A stretch of 45,559 nucleotides of DNA from Flavobacteriales bacterium. GTDB taxonomy: Bacteria > Bacteroidota > Bacteroidia > Flavobacteriales > TMED113. The notes below the pieces were generated by a model. That model saw only the letters and a list, made by a program, of their open reading frames with translations. It did not search any database and was not told the origin of the DNA. Below, piece by piece: positions 24,870 through 33,767 of this stretch. The translations under genes were made by a program, and so were the position numbers. Location of the stretch: assembly GCA_002863085.1 (NCBI GenBank), contig PKDT01000009.1:1-45559 (forward strand). The letters run 5' to 3'. The first letter of the stretch is position 1. The number at the start of each line of letters is the position of its first letter.

Positions 24870-25682
24870 ATGGGAACAAGTGATATAATAAGTCAAATAA
24901 GAAAAAAAAAATCATTTTTATGTGTTGGTCTTGATCCAGATTTGGATAAAATTCCACAACATTTACTTAAATACAAAAATCCTATTTTAGAATTTAATAA
25001 ATTGATAATTGATCATACAAAAGACTTATGCATTGCATATAAACCAAATCTAGCTTTTTTTGAAAAGCTTGGCAACACTGGCTTTGAAACACTAAAAAAA
25101 ACTATTGAATATATTCCAAAAAATCATCTAATAATTGCTGATGCTAAAAGATCTGATATTTCTAATACAGCTAAAATGTATGCGGATACATTTTATGATT
25201 TTTTTGGTGTAGACGCTGTTACAATTTCCCCTTACATGGGAAAAGATGCAGTTACTCCATTTTTAGTTAAAGATAAATATGTTGTTTTACTTGCTGCAAC
25301 TTCGAATGATAATGCAAGTGATATCCAAAATATCCAAACTCAATCGGGTTTACCTCTTTATGCAGAGATAGTTAAGATATCAAAAAAATGGTCAAATAAT
25401 CAAATCATGTATGTAGTTGGTGCTAATAAAACTGATGAAATGAAATTAATTAGAAGCATATGTCCAAATAGTTTTTTTTTAGTGCCAGGAATTGGGCATC
25501 AAGGTGGAGATCTTAAATCAGTTTGTAAATATGGATTAACTAAGTCATGTGGTTTAATTATAAATGTTTCCAGATCAATTTTATATGCTGACTCAGGAAA
25601 TGAATTTTACAAACATTCAAGAGTTGTGTGTGAAAATATCCAGAATGAAATGAAAATTGAGTTAGATAAAATCGGCTTTTAA
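24870..25682 (+). CDS. pyrF: orotidine 5'-phosphate decarboxylase (long, type 2 form)
   Basis: This enzyme removes CO2 from OMP to make UMP, the last step of de novo pyrimidine synthesis. The 270-residue protein has FLCVGLDPDLDKIP at about residue 15, AYKPNLAFFEKLG at about 62, and the catalytic Asp-Lys pair in IADAKRSDISNTAKMYADTF at about 89. VTISPYMGKDAVTPF follows at about 116, and the phosphate-binding FLVPGIGHQGGD near 204. The length and the YMGKDAVTPF motif fit the longer class found in Bacteroidota and mycobacteria. It starts 5 bases after prfA and is followed at 17 bases by a reductase gene. Confidence 0.94.
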   Translation: MGTSDIISQIRKKKSFLCVGLDPDLDKIPQHLLKYKNPILEFNKLIIDHTKDLCIAYKPNLAFFEKLGNTGFETLKKTIEYIPKNHLIIADAKRSDISNTAKMYADTFYDFFGVDAVTISPYMGKDAVTPFLVKDKYVVLLAATSNDNASDIQNIQTQSGLPLYAEIVKISKKWSNNQIMYVVGANKTDEMKLIRSICPNSFFLVPGIGHQGGDLKSVCKYGLTKSCGLIINVSRSILYADSGNEFYKHSRVVCENIQNEMKIELDKIGF

Positions 25683-25699
25683 AATTACTTTACATTTTA

Positions 25700-26545
25700 A
25701 TGATATTAAATAAAAAAATTTTAATTACTGGAGCTAACGGATTAGTTGGCCAAGCCATGTGTAGTCTTTTGCAAAAAAAAAAAATAAAATTTGTCGGCTC
25801 AGTTAAAAATATCAGTGAGTCAAGTTTTTCATTTGATGTCGCTGAAATGAATATTTCATGTAAACATTCTTGTAAGCATGTGCTCAACAAATTCTCCCCT
25901 GATATTATTATAAATACCGCTGCTTTCACTAATGTTGACCAATGTGAAATTAATAAGGAGGAATGTTGGATGGTTAATGTTGTTGGTGTGGAAAACTTGG
26001 TCATGTATTGTAAAAGAAAGAACATTCATTTAGTTCACATTTCATCTGACTTTGTATTTGATGGATTAAATGGTCATTACTCTGAAAATGATGTTTGTAA
26101 TCCAATTAATTATTATGGTAAAACAAAGTTATGTTCTGAAAATATTATTAAAGAAAATATTAGTAATTACACAATTATTAGAACTTCGATGATTTATGAT
26201 TATAACAACTTTGAAAAAGGTTTTTTAAGTTGGATTGCAAATAAAGTCAAGAAAAATCAAACAATTAATATAGTTGATGATCAATTTAGAACATCAACTA
26301 ACGTACATGATCTTGTCAAGTCTATTTTTGTAATCATAAATAGGAAAAAAACTGGTGTTTATCACATTTCAAGTGATGTTAGACTGTCAATTTATGATAT
26401 TGTTTGTAAATTTGTAAAAAAAAATGGTTTCGATATCAGTCTAGTTAATAAAATTAGTTCTAAAGAATTAAAAATTATTGCTCAAAGACCGAAAGACTCA
26501 AGTCTCAATTGTCGTTATGCAATGAAGAATTTAAAATATAAATAA
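25700..26545 (+). CDS. RmlD-like NAD(P)-dependent sugar reductase (SDR)
   Basis: A 281-residue extended short-chain dehydrogenase. The N-terminus has the nucleotide-binding [14 protein letters not shown] at about residue 7, then [14 protein letters not shown] at about 71, [10 protein letters not shown] at about 114, and the catalytic Tyr-x-x-x-Lys in [11 protein letters not shown] at about 137. [14 protein letters not shown] near 196 matches the RmlD substrate-binding pattern. RmlD makes dTDP-L-rhamnose from the 4-keto intermediate. However, no rmlA, rmlB or rmlC is nearby and the neighbours are pyrF and a symporter. A generic dTDP-4-dehydrorhamnose reductase-like label is safest. Confidence 0.8.
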   Translation: MILNKKILITGANGLVGQAMCSLLQKKKIKFVGSVKNISESSFSFDVAEMNISCKHSCKHVLNKFSPDIIINTAAFTNVDQCEINKEECWMVNVVGVENLVMYCKRKNIHLVHISSDFVFDGLNGHYSENDVCNPINYYGKTKLCSENIIKENISNYTIIRTSMIYDYNNFEKGFLSWIANKVKKNQTINIVDDQFRTSTNVHDLVKSIFVIINRKKTGVYHISSDVRLSIYDIVCKFVKKNGFDISLVNKISSKELKIIAQRPKDSSLNCRYAMKNLKYK

Positions 26546-26570
26546 TCGTTCCAATAAAAATAGTTTTAAT

Positions 26571-28463
26571 ATGATCAATTTAAATAAAAGTTTCTTATTT
26601 CCTGTTTTAATTATTTTATTTTCTATTCCAGACTTTTCTTATTCTTCAAATAATAAAATTGACACATTAGAATTTTTATCAAGAGAATTCTCATACTCCT
26701 CGATTGATGGTTTAGAAATAGACATTACCGATTCGGATTACTTTAATTTAGAAAAAAATGGAAGTTTTAGATACAGTGTTTATGAAAAAAATGCTAGCGG
26801 AAATTGGTCATTACAGACCATCAAAGATAATTCCTTTTTAGTTCTACATTATTCTTACCCTAATGATACGATTAGAGCTTTTAAGATAGATATTTTAAAT
26901 AAAAATGTTTTTACGTTATCTGAAAATAATTATGTTTTCACTTTTGAACATAGATTTTCTAACAAAATTAACTCTTTTTCCAATTCAATAAATTCTATGT
27001 TTGAACCATTGGTTCTATCAATTGCAAGTGTTATTTTCTTTGATATTACAAATCCTGTTTATATTAAGAAGTATTTCAATAATACTAATTTTAATCCATT
27101 GTCTTATTTCGGCCAAAATAAAAATATTCCATTTATAGTAATTTGGCTTGTTTTTGGAGCTTTATTTTTTACAATTAGAATGGGTTTCGTAAATATAAAA
27201 GGATTTAAACATGCAATAATGCTGGTTAAAGGAGATTATGATGATCCTAATAATAAGGGTGAAGTTTCTCATTTTCAGGCACTCACAACCGCCTTGTCTG
27301 GTACAGTAGGCTTAGGAAATATTGCTGGAGTTGCAATTGCAATAAGTTTGGGAGGTCCTGGAGCGACTTTTTGGATGATAGTTGCTGGACTCCTTGGAAT
27401 GTCATCTAAATTTGTTGAATGTACTTTAGGTGTCAAGTACCGGCAGATTGATGACGATGGTACAGTACATGGTGGTCCTATGTATTATCTCAGGGATGGT
27501 CTTGAAAAAAAGAATTTTAAAAATCTAGGTAAATTTTTAGCTTTTCTGTTTGCTTTGCTGTGTATTGGGGGTTCCGTAGGAGGCGGAAATATGTTTCAAG
27601 CAAATCAAGCATTTTCAGCCTTAAAGGGTATTTTTCCAGGCATAGCTAATTATGGTCCATTATTTGGTATCTTTTTTTCTGTCTTGGTTGGTGTCGTTAT
27701 TATTGGAGGGATCAAAAGTATTGCCAAGGTGACAGAAAGAATTGTTCCGTTAATGGCAGCGGTTTATGTTGGTGCATCTCTAATAATCATCTTGTTAAAT
27801 TTTTCTGAAATTGGGTTTGTTATTTCTGAAATTATTTCAGGTGCATTTACACCCAAAGCCGGTTTTGGAGGGGTTATTGGTGTTTTAATAATTGGATTTA
27901 AGAGGGCTGCATTTTCAAATGAGGCAGGAGTTGGGTCAGCTTCAATCGCACACTCAGCTGCAAAAACAAAAGAACCTGTTTCTGAGGGTATGGTTGCATT
28001 GTTAGAGCCATTCATTGATACAGTAGTTATTTGTACAATGACAGCTTTCGTTATTATAATTACTGGGAATTATCAAAATGTCGATGGCTTGGGTGGTTCT
28101 GAGCTAACTGCTCAAGCTTTTGGGAGTGTAATATCATGGTTTCCGTATATTTTGACGATTGCAATACTTCTTTTTGCTTTTTCAACAATGATTTCATGGT
28201 CATACTATGGTTTAAAATCTTGGACTTTTTTATTTGGAAAAAGTAAAGCATCTGAACTTTCCTACAAGATAATGTTTATGTTCTTTATCGTTGTTGGCTC
28301 ATCTGTAAGTCTTGGTGCTGTTGTTGACTTTTCAGACATGATGATTTTAGCAATGGCTTTTCCAAATATTATTGGTTTATTGATTATGTCTGGTGAAGTC
28401 AGGAGTGATATGAAGGATTATTTTAAAAAGATTACTAGTGGTGAAATAAAAAAATATAAATAA
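26571..28463 (+). CDS. AGCS-family sodium:alanine/glycine symporter with exported N-terminal domain
   Basis: A 630-residue membrane carrier that should import alanine or glycine with sodium. The transporter core starts near residue 185 ([20 protein letters not shown]) and includes the family motifs [19 protein letters not shown] at about 238, [32 protein letters not shown] and [20 protein letters not shown] near 443. Ahead of the core stand a signal peptide ([19 protein letters not shown]) and about 130 residues of soluble, probably periplasmic, sequence with strands typical of a beta-sandwich. The usual AGCS length is about 450-500, so this N-terminal part is extra. The stop is directly followed by the ATG of the acyl-CoA dehydrogenase with no spacer. 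Confidence 0.9.
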   Translation: MINLNKSFLFPVLIILFSIPDFSYSSNNKIDTLEFLSREFSYSSIDGLEIDITDSDYFNLEKNGSFRYSVYEKNASGNWSLQTIKDNSFLVLHYSYPNDTIRAFKIDILNKNVFTLSENNYVFTFEHRFSNKINSFSNSINSMFEPLVLSIASVIFFDITNPVYIKKYFNNTNFNPLSYFGQNKNIPFIVIWLVFGALFFTIRMGFVNIKGFKHAIMLVKGDYDDPNNKGEVSHFQALTTALSGTVGLGNIAGVAIAISLGGPGATFWMIVAGLLGMSSKFVECTLGVKYRQIDDDGTVHGGPMYYLRDGLEKKNFKNLGKFLAFLFALLCIGGSVGGGNMFQANQAFSALKGIFPGIANYGPLFGIFFSVLVGVVIIGGIKSIAKVTERIVPLMAAVYVGASLIIILLNFSEIGFVISEIISGAFTPKAGFGGVIGVLIIGFKRAAFSNEAGVGSASIAHSAAKTKEPVSEGMVALLEPFIDTVVICTMTAFVIIITGNYQNVDGLGGSELTAQAFGSVISWFPYILTIAILLFAFSTMISWSYYGLKSWTFLFGKSKASELSYKIMFMFFIVVGSSVSLGAVVDFSDMMILAMAFPNIIGLLIMSGEVRSDMKDYFKKITSGEIKKYK

Positions 28464-29600
28464 ATGAATTTTAAAATCTCAGAAAATCAAATTTTAATCA
28501 AGGAAACAATCTCTGAATTTTGTAAAAGAGAAATTATCCCTCACATGATGAGATGGGACGAGTCACAATCATTTCCAACTGAGTTATTTAAAAAGCTAGC
28601 AGGACTTGGTATGATGGGAGTTCTAGTACCAACAAAATACGGTGGATCTGGTTTAGGTTATTTTGAATATGTCACAATAATATCTGAGATTTCAAAAGTT
28701 TGTGGTTCAATTGGTTTGTCAGTTGCAGCTCATAACTCACTTTGCGTTGGTCATATATTAAAATTCGGTTCTGAGGAGCAAAAACAAAAATGGTTACCTA
28801 AATTGTGCTCTGGAGAAAGCTTGGGTGCTTGGGCTTTGACTGAAACCGGAACTGGTTCAGATGCCTTGAGAATGGATACAACTGCTCTCAAAAAAGATGA
28901 CAAGTGGGTATTAAATGGCACTAAAAATTGGATAACTCACGGAATCAGTTCTGAAATAATTGTTGTGATGGCAAGGACTGGAGAAAAAGGTGATTCTCAC
29001 GGTATTTCTGTATTTGTTGTTGAGAGATCAAATCCAGGACTTAAATTTGGAAAAAAGGAAAATAAATTAGGTATGAGAGCATCTGAAACGTCTGAGATAA
29101 TTTTAGATAATTGTGTTTTAGATGAATCTTGCATGCTCGGTAATGAGGGCGAAGGCTTTATCCAAGCAATGAAAATTTTAGATGGAGGAAGGATTTCAAT
29201 AGCTGCTTTATCATTGGGTATTTCAAAAGGGGCATATCAAGCAAGCTTAAATTACTCTAAAGAAAGAAATCAGTTTGGTAAACCAATTTCAAAATTTCAA
29301 GCAATCTCCTTTAAATTAGCTGAAATGGCTACTGAGATTGAGGTTTGTGAAAATCTAATTTACAGAGCTTGCCATTTAATTATGACGAACAAGCCAGTTA
29401 CAAGAGAAAGTGCAATGGCAAAATATTATTCTTCAGAAACATGTGTGAAAATTGCTAATGATGCAGTTCAAATTTTTGGAGGTTATGGTTACACTAAAGA
29501 TTTCCCTGTTGAAAAGTTTTACAGAGATTCAAAACTTTGTACTATCGGTGAGGGCACATCAGAAATTCAGAAACTTGTTATTTCTAAAAACTTAATTTGA
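28464..29600 (+). CDS. acyl-CoA dehydrogenase (FAD-dependent)
   Basis: This oxidises an acyl-CoA to the 2-enoyl-CoA and passes electrons to ETF, in fatty-acid or branched-chain amino-acid breakdown. The 378-residue protein has the three-domain layout. The helical N-domain is followed by the flavin site WALTETGTGSDALRM at about residue 131 and WVLNGTKNWITHG at about 152. The C-terminal domain has RNQFGKPISKFQAISFKLAE at about 269, QIFGGYGYTKDFPVEKFYRD at about 336, and the catalytic glutamate in IGEGTSEIQKL at about 360. A base at this position is typical of short- and medium-chain enzymes. The ATG follows the symporter TAA with no gap, so translation is probably coupled. The chain-length preference is not visible. 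Confidence 0.92.
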   Translation: MNFKISENQILIKETISEFCKREIIPHMMRWDESQSFPTELFKKLAGLGMMGVLVPTKYGGSGLGYFEYVTIISEISKVCGSIGLSVAAHNSLCVGHILKFGSEEQKQKWLPKLCSGESLGAWALTETGTGSDALRMDTTALKKDDKWVLNGTKNWITHGISSEIIVVMARTGEKGDSHGISVFVVERSNPGLKFGKKENKLGMRASETSEIILDNCVLDESCMLGNEGEGFIQAMKILDGGRISIAALSLGISKGAYQASLNYSKERNQFGKPISKFQAISFKLAEMATEIEVCENLIYRACHLIMTNKPVTRESAMAKYYSSETCVKIANDAVQIFGGYGYTKDFPVEKFYRDSKLCTIGEGTSEIQKLVISKNLI

Positions 29601-29626
29601 AATAATTAAAAAAAATACTAAATTCG
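29597..29626 (+). promoter_or_regulatory. candidate promoter of rpsU-xerC
   Basis: TTG at 29597-29599, a 19-base spacer and TAAATTCG at 29619-29626, one mismatch from TAnnTTTG. The -33 part overlaps the end of the acyl-CoA dehydrogenase gene. The start of rpsU is 18 bases downstream. Confidence 0.45.
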
Positions 29627-29644
29627 CAATCCAAATATATTTAT

Positions 29645-29839
29645 ATGATTATTATTCCAGTAAAAGAAGGAGAGTCAATTGATAGAGCTTTAAAAAGATT
29701 CAAAAGAAAGTTTGACAAGGTTGGCACTCTCAGAGAAATTAGAAGCAGAAAAACTTTTGTTAAACGTTCTACCCAAAGAAGAGAAGAGCTTATGAAAGCA
29801 AAATTTTCTCAATCTTACGTAAACTCAAGAGAAGATTAA
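29645..29839 (+). CDS. rpsU: 30S ribosomal protein S21
   Basis: S21 is a small basic protein of the 30S platform near the anti-Shine-Dalgarno end of 16S rRNA. The 64-residue sequence has the family start MIIIPVKEGESIDRALKRF, a run of basic residues (KRKFDKVGTLREIRSRKTF), and RSTQRREE in the C-terminal helix. Length and order match Bacteroidota S21. It has its own promoter-like element and precedes xerC. In this phylum S21 takes part in masking the anti-Shine-Dalgarno sequence, consistent with the lack of SD sites across this window. Confidence 0.94.
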   Translation: MIIIPVKEGESIDRALKRFKRKFDKVGTLREIRSRKTFVKRSTQRREELMKAKFSQSYVNSRED

Positions 29840-29866
29840 AGTACACTTGTTTTAAGCCCCTCCTTC

Positions 29867-30748
29867 TTGAATATTATCAAAAAATTTGGTCACTTTCTAA
29901 TCAATGAAAGAAACTATTCACTCCTAACAGCAAAGGCCTACCTAAGTGATGTTAATTCATTTTTATTTTTTTCTAAAAAAGAATTTAACAAAGATCTTGA
30001 ATATTTAACAAGCCACGAAGTTAGAATATGGATTGTGTCACTCAAAAAAAAAAAAAATTGTGCTAGAACCATAAATAGAAAAATTAGTTCTTTAAAATCA
30101 TTTTTTGAATTCTGCATCAGAGAAACCTTAATCAAGGAAAACCCCATGATTAACATCAGATCACTTAAAACATCTATTTTATTACCAAACGTTTTATCAA
30201 GTAAAAGCCTAGATAAATTATTTGATTCAAAATTATTTTTTGGTAATGACTTTATAGGTTTAAGAGACAGATTTATATTAGAGATGTTTTATATGACGGG
30301 AATAAGATTATCAGAACTGATTAATATTAAGGTCATACATTTTGATAAATATTCTGCACAGTTGAAAGTTACAGGTAAGAGAAGAAAACAAAGAATTTTA
30401 CCCCTAACACCGAATATTATTAAGTTATATGATTCATACATGAAAATGCGAAATGAACAACAACAAAAAAGTGAATACTTATTTTATAGCTTAAAAGGCC
30501 AAAAGTCCTATGAAAAAATGATTTATAGGATTGTCAATAAGTACTTAAAAAAAATAAGTAGTCTAAAAAAAACTAGTCCACATATTCTTAGACACGCTTT
30601 TGCAACACACCTTATTAACAATGGTGCGAATTTAAATTCTATAAAGGAATTGCTGGGACATACCTCTCTTCTTTCAACACAAGTTTACACACATATTTCA
30701 AGCGATAAAATAAAAAAAGTTTTTAAAGAAACTCACCCAAGAGGTTAA
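29867..30748 (+). CDS. xerC: XerC/XerD-type tyrosine recombinase, TTG start
   Basis: This should resolve chromosome dimers at dif together with a second Xer protein. The 293-residue protein has a SAM-like core-binding domain (about 1-90) and the catalytic domain. The active-site residues are visible: Arg in MTGIRLSELINIK (about 145), Lys in TGKRRKQRILPLT, His-x-x-Arg in SPHILRHAFATHLINNGA (about 238), His in LLGHTSL (about 264), and the nucleophile Tyr in TQVYTHIS (about 273). The start is TTG at 29867; no ATG exists between it and the rpsU stop. The neighbour rpsU and the size favour housekeeping XerC over a phage or conjugative integrase. No attachment site or island lies nearby. Confidence 0.88.
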   Translation: MNIIKKFGHFLINERNYSLLTAKAYLSDVNSFLFFSKKEFNKDLEYLTSHEVRIWIVSLKKKKNCARTINRKISSLKSFFEFCIRETLIKENPMINIRSLKTSILLPNVLSSKSLDKLFDSKLFFGNDFIGLRDRFILEMFYMTGIRLSELINIKVIHFDKYSAQLKVTGKRRKQRILPLTPNIIKLYDSYMKMRNEQQQKSEYLFYSLKGQKSYEKMIYRIVNKYLKKISSLKKTSPHILRHAFATHLINNGANLNSIKELLGHTSLLSTQVYTHISSDKIKKVFKETHPRG

Positions 30749-30760
30749 TAATGTAAAAAA

Positions 30761-30795
30761 AAAACGTTTTATTCTTTGTAAAAGAAAAATGTTTT
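30761..30795 (+). terminator. imperfect hairpin after xerC, possible terminator
   Basis: Arms at 30761-30777 and 30781-30795 pair over 15 positions, including one G-T, with a 2-base bulge and a GTA loop. A run of A residues precedes it and the right arm ends in TTTT. It lies 12 bases after the xerC stop. The stem is nearly all A/T, so its strength is doubtful. Confidence 0.45.
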
Positions 30796-30805
30796 AATAA
30801 ATTTG
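30776..30805 (+). promoter_or_regulatory. strong candidate promoter of the tRNA-tuf-secE-nusG operon
   Basis: TTG at 30776-30778, a 19-base spacer and TAAATTTG at 30798-30805 match the Bacteroidota -33/-7 consensus exactly. It lies 124 bases before tRNA-Thr, the first gene of the operon. Its -33 element sits at the loop of the xerC-side hairpin. This is the best promoter match that I find in the window. Confidence 0.6.
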
Positions 30806-30929
30806 CACTCCTCTAATTAAGATGGTTTAAGTAATAATCTGTTAATTAGAAAATAGTTTTTTGAAATTATGCATTGTGGAAGATAGCATTTAAACAGCAA
30901 TGTTAATGTTATACGCCAACTGATATTTT
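30806..30929 (+). other. leader region of the tRNA-tuf operon
   Basis: No open frame of note is present between the promoter and tRNA-Thr. The region contains a 9-base inverted repeat, TCTAATTAA at 30812-30820 with TTAATTAGA at 30842-30850 (21-base loop). This could form a hairpin at the 5' end of the transcript. Otherwise I see nothing in it. Confidence 0.3.
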
Positions 30930-31003
30930 GCCGATGTAGCTCAGCTGGCTAGAGCAGCTGATTTGTAATCAGCAGGTCGTGGGTTCGAGTCCCTCCATCG
31001 GCT
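30930..31003 (+). tRNA. tRNA-Thr (anticodon TGT)
   Basis: A 74-base cloverleaf. The acceptor stem GCCGATG pairs with CATCGGC, and the discriminator is T. The anticodon stem GCTGA/TCAGC encloses the loop TTTGTAA with anticodon TGT, reading ACA. The T arm contains GGGTTCGAGTCCC. CCA is not encoded. It is the first gene of a tRNA-Thr, Tyr, Gly, tuf cluster. Confidence 0.96.
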
Positions 31004-31025
31004 CGATTCAAATATAATCGATATC

Positions 31026-31107
31026 GGGGGAATACTCAAGCGGTCAACGAGGGCAGACTGTAAATCTGCTGGCTTAGCCTTCAGAGGTTCGAATCCTCTT
31101 TCCCCCA
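31026..31107 (+). tRNA. tRNA-Tyr (anticodon GTA)
   Basis: An 82-base class II tRNA with a long variable arm. The acceptor stem GGGGGAA pairs with TTCCCCC, and the discriminator is A. The anticodon loop CTGTAAA carries GTA, reading TAC and TAT. The T arm contains AGAGGTTCGAATCCTCT. CCA is not encoded. It lies 22 bases after tRNA-Thr. Confidence 0.96.
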
Positions 31108-31121
31108 CAATAATGTCATAA

Positions 31122-31194
31122 GCGGGAGTAGCTCAGTTGGTAGAGCATCAGCCTTCCAAGCTGAGGGTCGCGGGTTCGAGTCTCGTCTTCCGCT
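31122..31194 (+). tRNA. tRNA-Gly (anticodon TCC)
   Basis: A 73-base cloverleaf. The acceptor stem GCGGGAG pairs with CTTCCGC, with one G-T pair. The anticodon loop CTTCCAA carries TCC, reading GGA. The T arm contains CGGGTTCGAGTCTCG. The discriminator is T and CCA is not encoded. It lies 63 bases before tuf. Confidence 0.95.
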
Positions 31195-31257
31195 CAGATA
31201 ATTTGAAAAACAAAAAATATTAATTAAAAAAAATAAAATAATTAAAATATAAAAGTC

Positions 31258-32445
31258 ATGGCAAAAGAAAATTTTGAAAGAAGTAAACCGCATTTAAATA
31301 TTGGTACTATTGGTCACGTTGATCATGGTAAAACTACATTAACTGCGGCAATAACAACAGTTCTTGCAAAAAAAGGTCTCTCTGAGGTTAAAGCTTTTGA
31401 TGCAATTGATAATGCTCCAGAAGAAAAAGAGAGAGGAATCACCATTAATACATCTCATGTTGAGTATGAGACTGAAAACAGACATTATGCTCACGTCGAT
31501 TGTCCTGGTCACGCTGATTACGTTAAAAACATGGTAACAGGTGCTGCTCAGATGGATGGTGCTATACTGGTTTGTGCTGCAACCGATGGACCTATGCCTC
31601 AAACTAGGGAACATATTCTTTTGGCAAGACAAGTTGATGTTCCTAGAATGGTAGTATTCATGAACAAAGCTGATATGGTCGATGATTCTGAACTGTTGGA
31701 GCTTGTTGAAATGGAACTTCGAGAATTGTTATCATTTTACGAGTTTGACGGAGACAACACTCCTATTGTTACTGGTTCTGCACTTGGAGGTCTAAATGGA
31801 GAAGCTCAATGGGAAGATAAAATCATGGAACTTATGGCTGCAGTTGATTCATGGATTGAAGTTCCTAAAAGGGACGTTGATAAAGATTTGCTCATGCCTG
31901 TTGAAGATGTTTTTTCAATAACTGGTAGAGGTACAGTCGCAACAGGTAGAATTGAATCTGGAATTGCTAATACTGGAGACGAAGTAGATATAATTGGTAT
32001 GGGTGCTGAAAAACTCAAATCAACAATAACTGGAATTGAAATGTTCAGAAAAATTCTTGATAGAGGAGAAGCGGGTGATAATGCTGGTATTCTCCTTAGA
32101 GGTATTGAAAAGACTGACATTAAAAGAGGTATGGTCATCTGCAAACCAGGCTCAATAACACCTCACAAAAAATTTAAAGCTGAAGTATATGTACTAAAAA
32201 AGGAAGAAGGTGGAAGACACACTCCATTTCACAATAAATATAGACCACAGTTTTATATAAGAACGACTGATGTAACTGGAGAAATTAATCTTCCTGACGG
32301 AACTGAAATGGTTATGCCAGGTGATAACTTAACAATCACTGTAGATTTAATTAATACAGTAGCTCTTGACAAAGGTGTAAGATTTGCAATCAGAGAAGGT
32401 GGTAGAACAGTTGGAGCTGGGCAGGTCACTGAAATATTAGAGTAG
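31258..32445 (+). CDS. tuf: elongation factor Tu
   Basis: EF-Tu brings aminoacyl-tRNA to the ribosomal A site in a GTP-dependent way. The 395-residue protein has the P-loop [10 protein letters not shown] at about residue 19, switch [18 protein letters not shown] at about 55, the G3 motif [12 protein letters not shown] at about 81, the G4 motif NKADM at about 136, then domains II and III ([12 protein letters not shown] at about 224, [10 protein letters not shown] near the end). The length is standard. It sits between tRNA-Gly and tRNA-Trp, an old arrangement that puts tRNA and tuf in one transcript. Only one copy is in the window. Confidence 0.98.
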   Translation: MAKENFERSKPHLNIGTIGHVDHGKTTLTAAITTVLAKKGLSEVKAFDAIDNAPEEKERGITINTSHVEYETENRHYAHVDCPGHADYVKNMVTGAAQMDGAILVCAATDGPMPQTREHILLARQVDVPRMVVFMNKADMVDDSELLELVEMELRELLSFYEFDGDNTPIVTGSALGGLNGEAQWEDKIMELMAAVDSWIEVPKRDVDKDLLMPVEDVFSITGRGTVATGRIESGIANTGDEVDIIGMGAEKLKSTITGIEMFRKILDRGEAGDNAGILLRGIEKTDIKRGMVICKPGSITPHKKFKAEVYVLKKEEGGRHTPFHNKYRPQFYIRTTDVTGEINLPDGTEMVMPGDNLTITVDLINTVALDKGVRFAIREGGRTVGAGQVTEILE

Positions 32446-32472
32446 TTAGGTTGGAGGCATTGGCGGCTATCT

Positions 32473-32543
32473 ACGGGTATGGTGTAATGGTAGCATAGCG
32501 GTCTCCAAAACCGTTGATGGGAGTTCGACTCTCTCTACCCGTG
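32473..32543 (+). tRNA. tRNA-Trp (anticodon CCA)
   Basis: A 71-base cloverleaf. The acceptor stem ACGGGTA pairs with TACCCGT, and the discriminator is G. The anticodon stem GCGGT/ACCGT encloses the loop CTCCAAA with anticodon CCA, reading TGG. The T arm contains GGAGTTCGACTCTC. It lies 27 bases after tuf and 18 bases before secE, inside the operon. Confidence 0.95.
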
Positions 32544-32561
32544 CTTTGAATTAAATTATTT

Positions 32562-32741
32562 ATGAAAGATAAAATTAGGGAAATAGTTCAAGAGTTTAAA
32601 AAAGTTCAGTGGCCAAGTTGGGATGCGCTCCAAAATGATGCCATTGTTGTCGCTGTTGCCTCTGTTATTATTGCATTGATAATATATGCAATGGATCAAT
32701 CTTTCAATAATATTTTAGGATGGTTTTATAGTATTTTTTAA
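32562..32741 (+). CDS. secE: preprotein translocase subunit SecE
   Basis: SecE clamps the SecY channel in the inner membrane. This 59-residue single-span form begins MKDKIREIVQEFKKVQWPSW. It thus has the amphipathic helix with the conserved KKVxWP(S/T) motif at residues 13-19. One membrane helix follows (AIVVAVASVIIALIIYAM, about 27-44) and then a short periplasmic end. Size and motif match the minimal SecE of most bacteria. Its place between tRNA-Trp and nusG is the classical one and confirms the call. Confidence 0.95.
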   Translation: MKDKIREIVQEFKKVQWPSWDALQNDAIVVAVASVIIALIIYAMDQSFNNILGWFYSIF

Positions 32742-32752
32742 TAATACAACTT

Positions 32753-33301
32753 ATGAATACAAATGAAATGAAATGGTATGTTGTAAAGACTATTTCTGGA
32801 AAAGAGGAAAAGGTTAAAAACTATATCCAGAGAGAGCTTGAGCATAACAAAATGTCAAAGTTTGTTTCCCAAATACTAATACCAACTGAAAAGGTTTACC
32901 AAATTAAAAACGGAAAAAAAGTAAATAAGGAGAGGAATTTTTTTCCTGGATATATATTATTAGAAGCTAATTTGTTTGCAGAATTGATCCATTTGATCCG
33001 AAATTTAACTGGTGTCATAGCTTTCTTAGGTGCAACAAGGGGTGGAGAGCCTTTACCACTTAGAAAGCAAGAGGTAAACAGAATTTTAGGAAGAGTTGAT
33101 GAACTTGCTCTAGAAAATGAAGACGTTAACATTCCATTTGTTGTAGGTGAGTCAGTGAAGGTGATCGATGGTCCATTTAATGGCTTTAATGCTGTTATAG
33201 AAGATATAAATGAAGAAAAGAGAAAGCTACAGGTTATGGTAAAGATTTTTGGACGTAAAACTCCGTTGGAACTCAACTATATGCAGGTAGATAAAATTTA
33301 A
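32753..33301 (+). CDS. nusG: transcription termination/antitermination factor NusG
   Basis: NusG binds the clamp of RNA polymerase and links it to Rho or to the ribosome. The 182-residue protein has the NGN domain ([19 protein letters not shown] at about residue 7, [12 protein letters not shown] at about 63) and the C-terminal KOW domain ([20 protein letters not shown] at about 131). The size is normal for the two-domain form, without the insert seen in some phyla. It starts 11 bases after secE and is followed after 11 bases by rplK. The operon-specific paralogue UpxY/RfaH is unlikely given this position. Confidence 0.96.
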   Translation: MNTNEMKWYVVKTISGKEEKVKNYIQRELEHNKMSKFVSQILIPTEKVYQIKNGKKVNKERNFFPGYILLEANLFAELIHLIRNLTGVIAFLGATRGGEPLPLRKQEVNRILGRVDELALENEDVNIPFVVGESVKVIDGPFNGFNAVIEDINEEKRKLQVMVKIFGRKTPLELNYMQVDKI

Positions 33302-33312
33302 AAAAATTACTA

Positions 33313-33756
33313 ATGGCAAAAGAAATTTTAGGTTTAATTAAATTACAAGTTAGGGGAGGTACAGCTAATCCTTCACCACCTGTTGGTCCTGCTCTTGGTG
33401 CAAAGGGTGTCAATATAATGGAATTTTGTAAACAATTTAATGCTAGGACGCAAGACAGGCAAGGTAAACTCCTCCCAACTGTAATCACGGTTTACGCTGA
33501 TAAATCTTTTGATTTTGTAATAAAAACCCCACCTGCCGCTGTTCAGCTTTTGGAAGCTAGCAAGTTAAAGAAAGGTTCATCAGAATCTAACAGGGATAAG
33601 GTAGCAAAAGTAACCTGGGATCAGGTCAAAGTAATTGCTGAAGACAAAATGAAAGATTTAAATGCATTTACAATACAATCTGCTATGAAAATGATAGCAG
33701 GTACTGCTAGAAGTATGGGAATTACAGTCACTGGTAAATTTCCAACTGTTGATTAA
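33313..33756 (+). CDS. rplK: 50S ribosomal protein L11
   Basis: L11 forms part of the GTPase-associated centre on 23S rRNA and is the target of thiopeptides. The 147-residue protein has the N-terminal motif [20 protein letters not shown] at residues 7-26, the following [19 protein letters not shown], and the rRNA-binding C-domain with [17 protein letters not shown]. The proline-rich N-terminal loop is intact. The gene is in the secE-nusG-rplKAJL-rpoBC order, 11 bases from both neighbours. Confidence 0.97.
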   Translation: MAKEILGLIKLQVRGGTANPSPPVGPALGAKGVNIMEFCKQFNARTQDRQGKLLPTVITVYADKSFDFVIKTPPAAVQLLEASKLKKGSSESNRDKVAKVTWDQVKVIAEDKMKDLNAFTIQSAMKMIAGTARSMGITVTGKFPTVD

Positions 33757-33767
33757 AAAAAAATAAT

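Noticed and set aside
29867-30748. Tyrosine recombinase as the integrase of a mobile island
   Set aside because: It is a compact Xer-type protein beside rpsU with housekeeping genes on both sides; no att repeats or cargo genes flank it, although tRNA genes are close by.
31081-31293. Minus-strand frame with RRDSNPRPSAWKADALPTEL, 70 codons
   Set aside because: This is the well-known false protein made by translating the antisense of tRNA genes; it covers tRNA-Gly and the end of tRNA-Tyr here.
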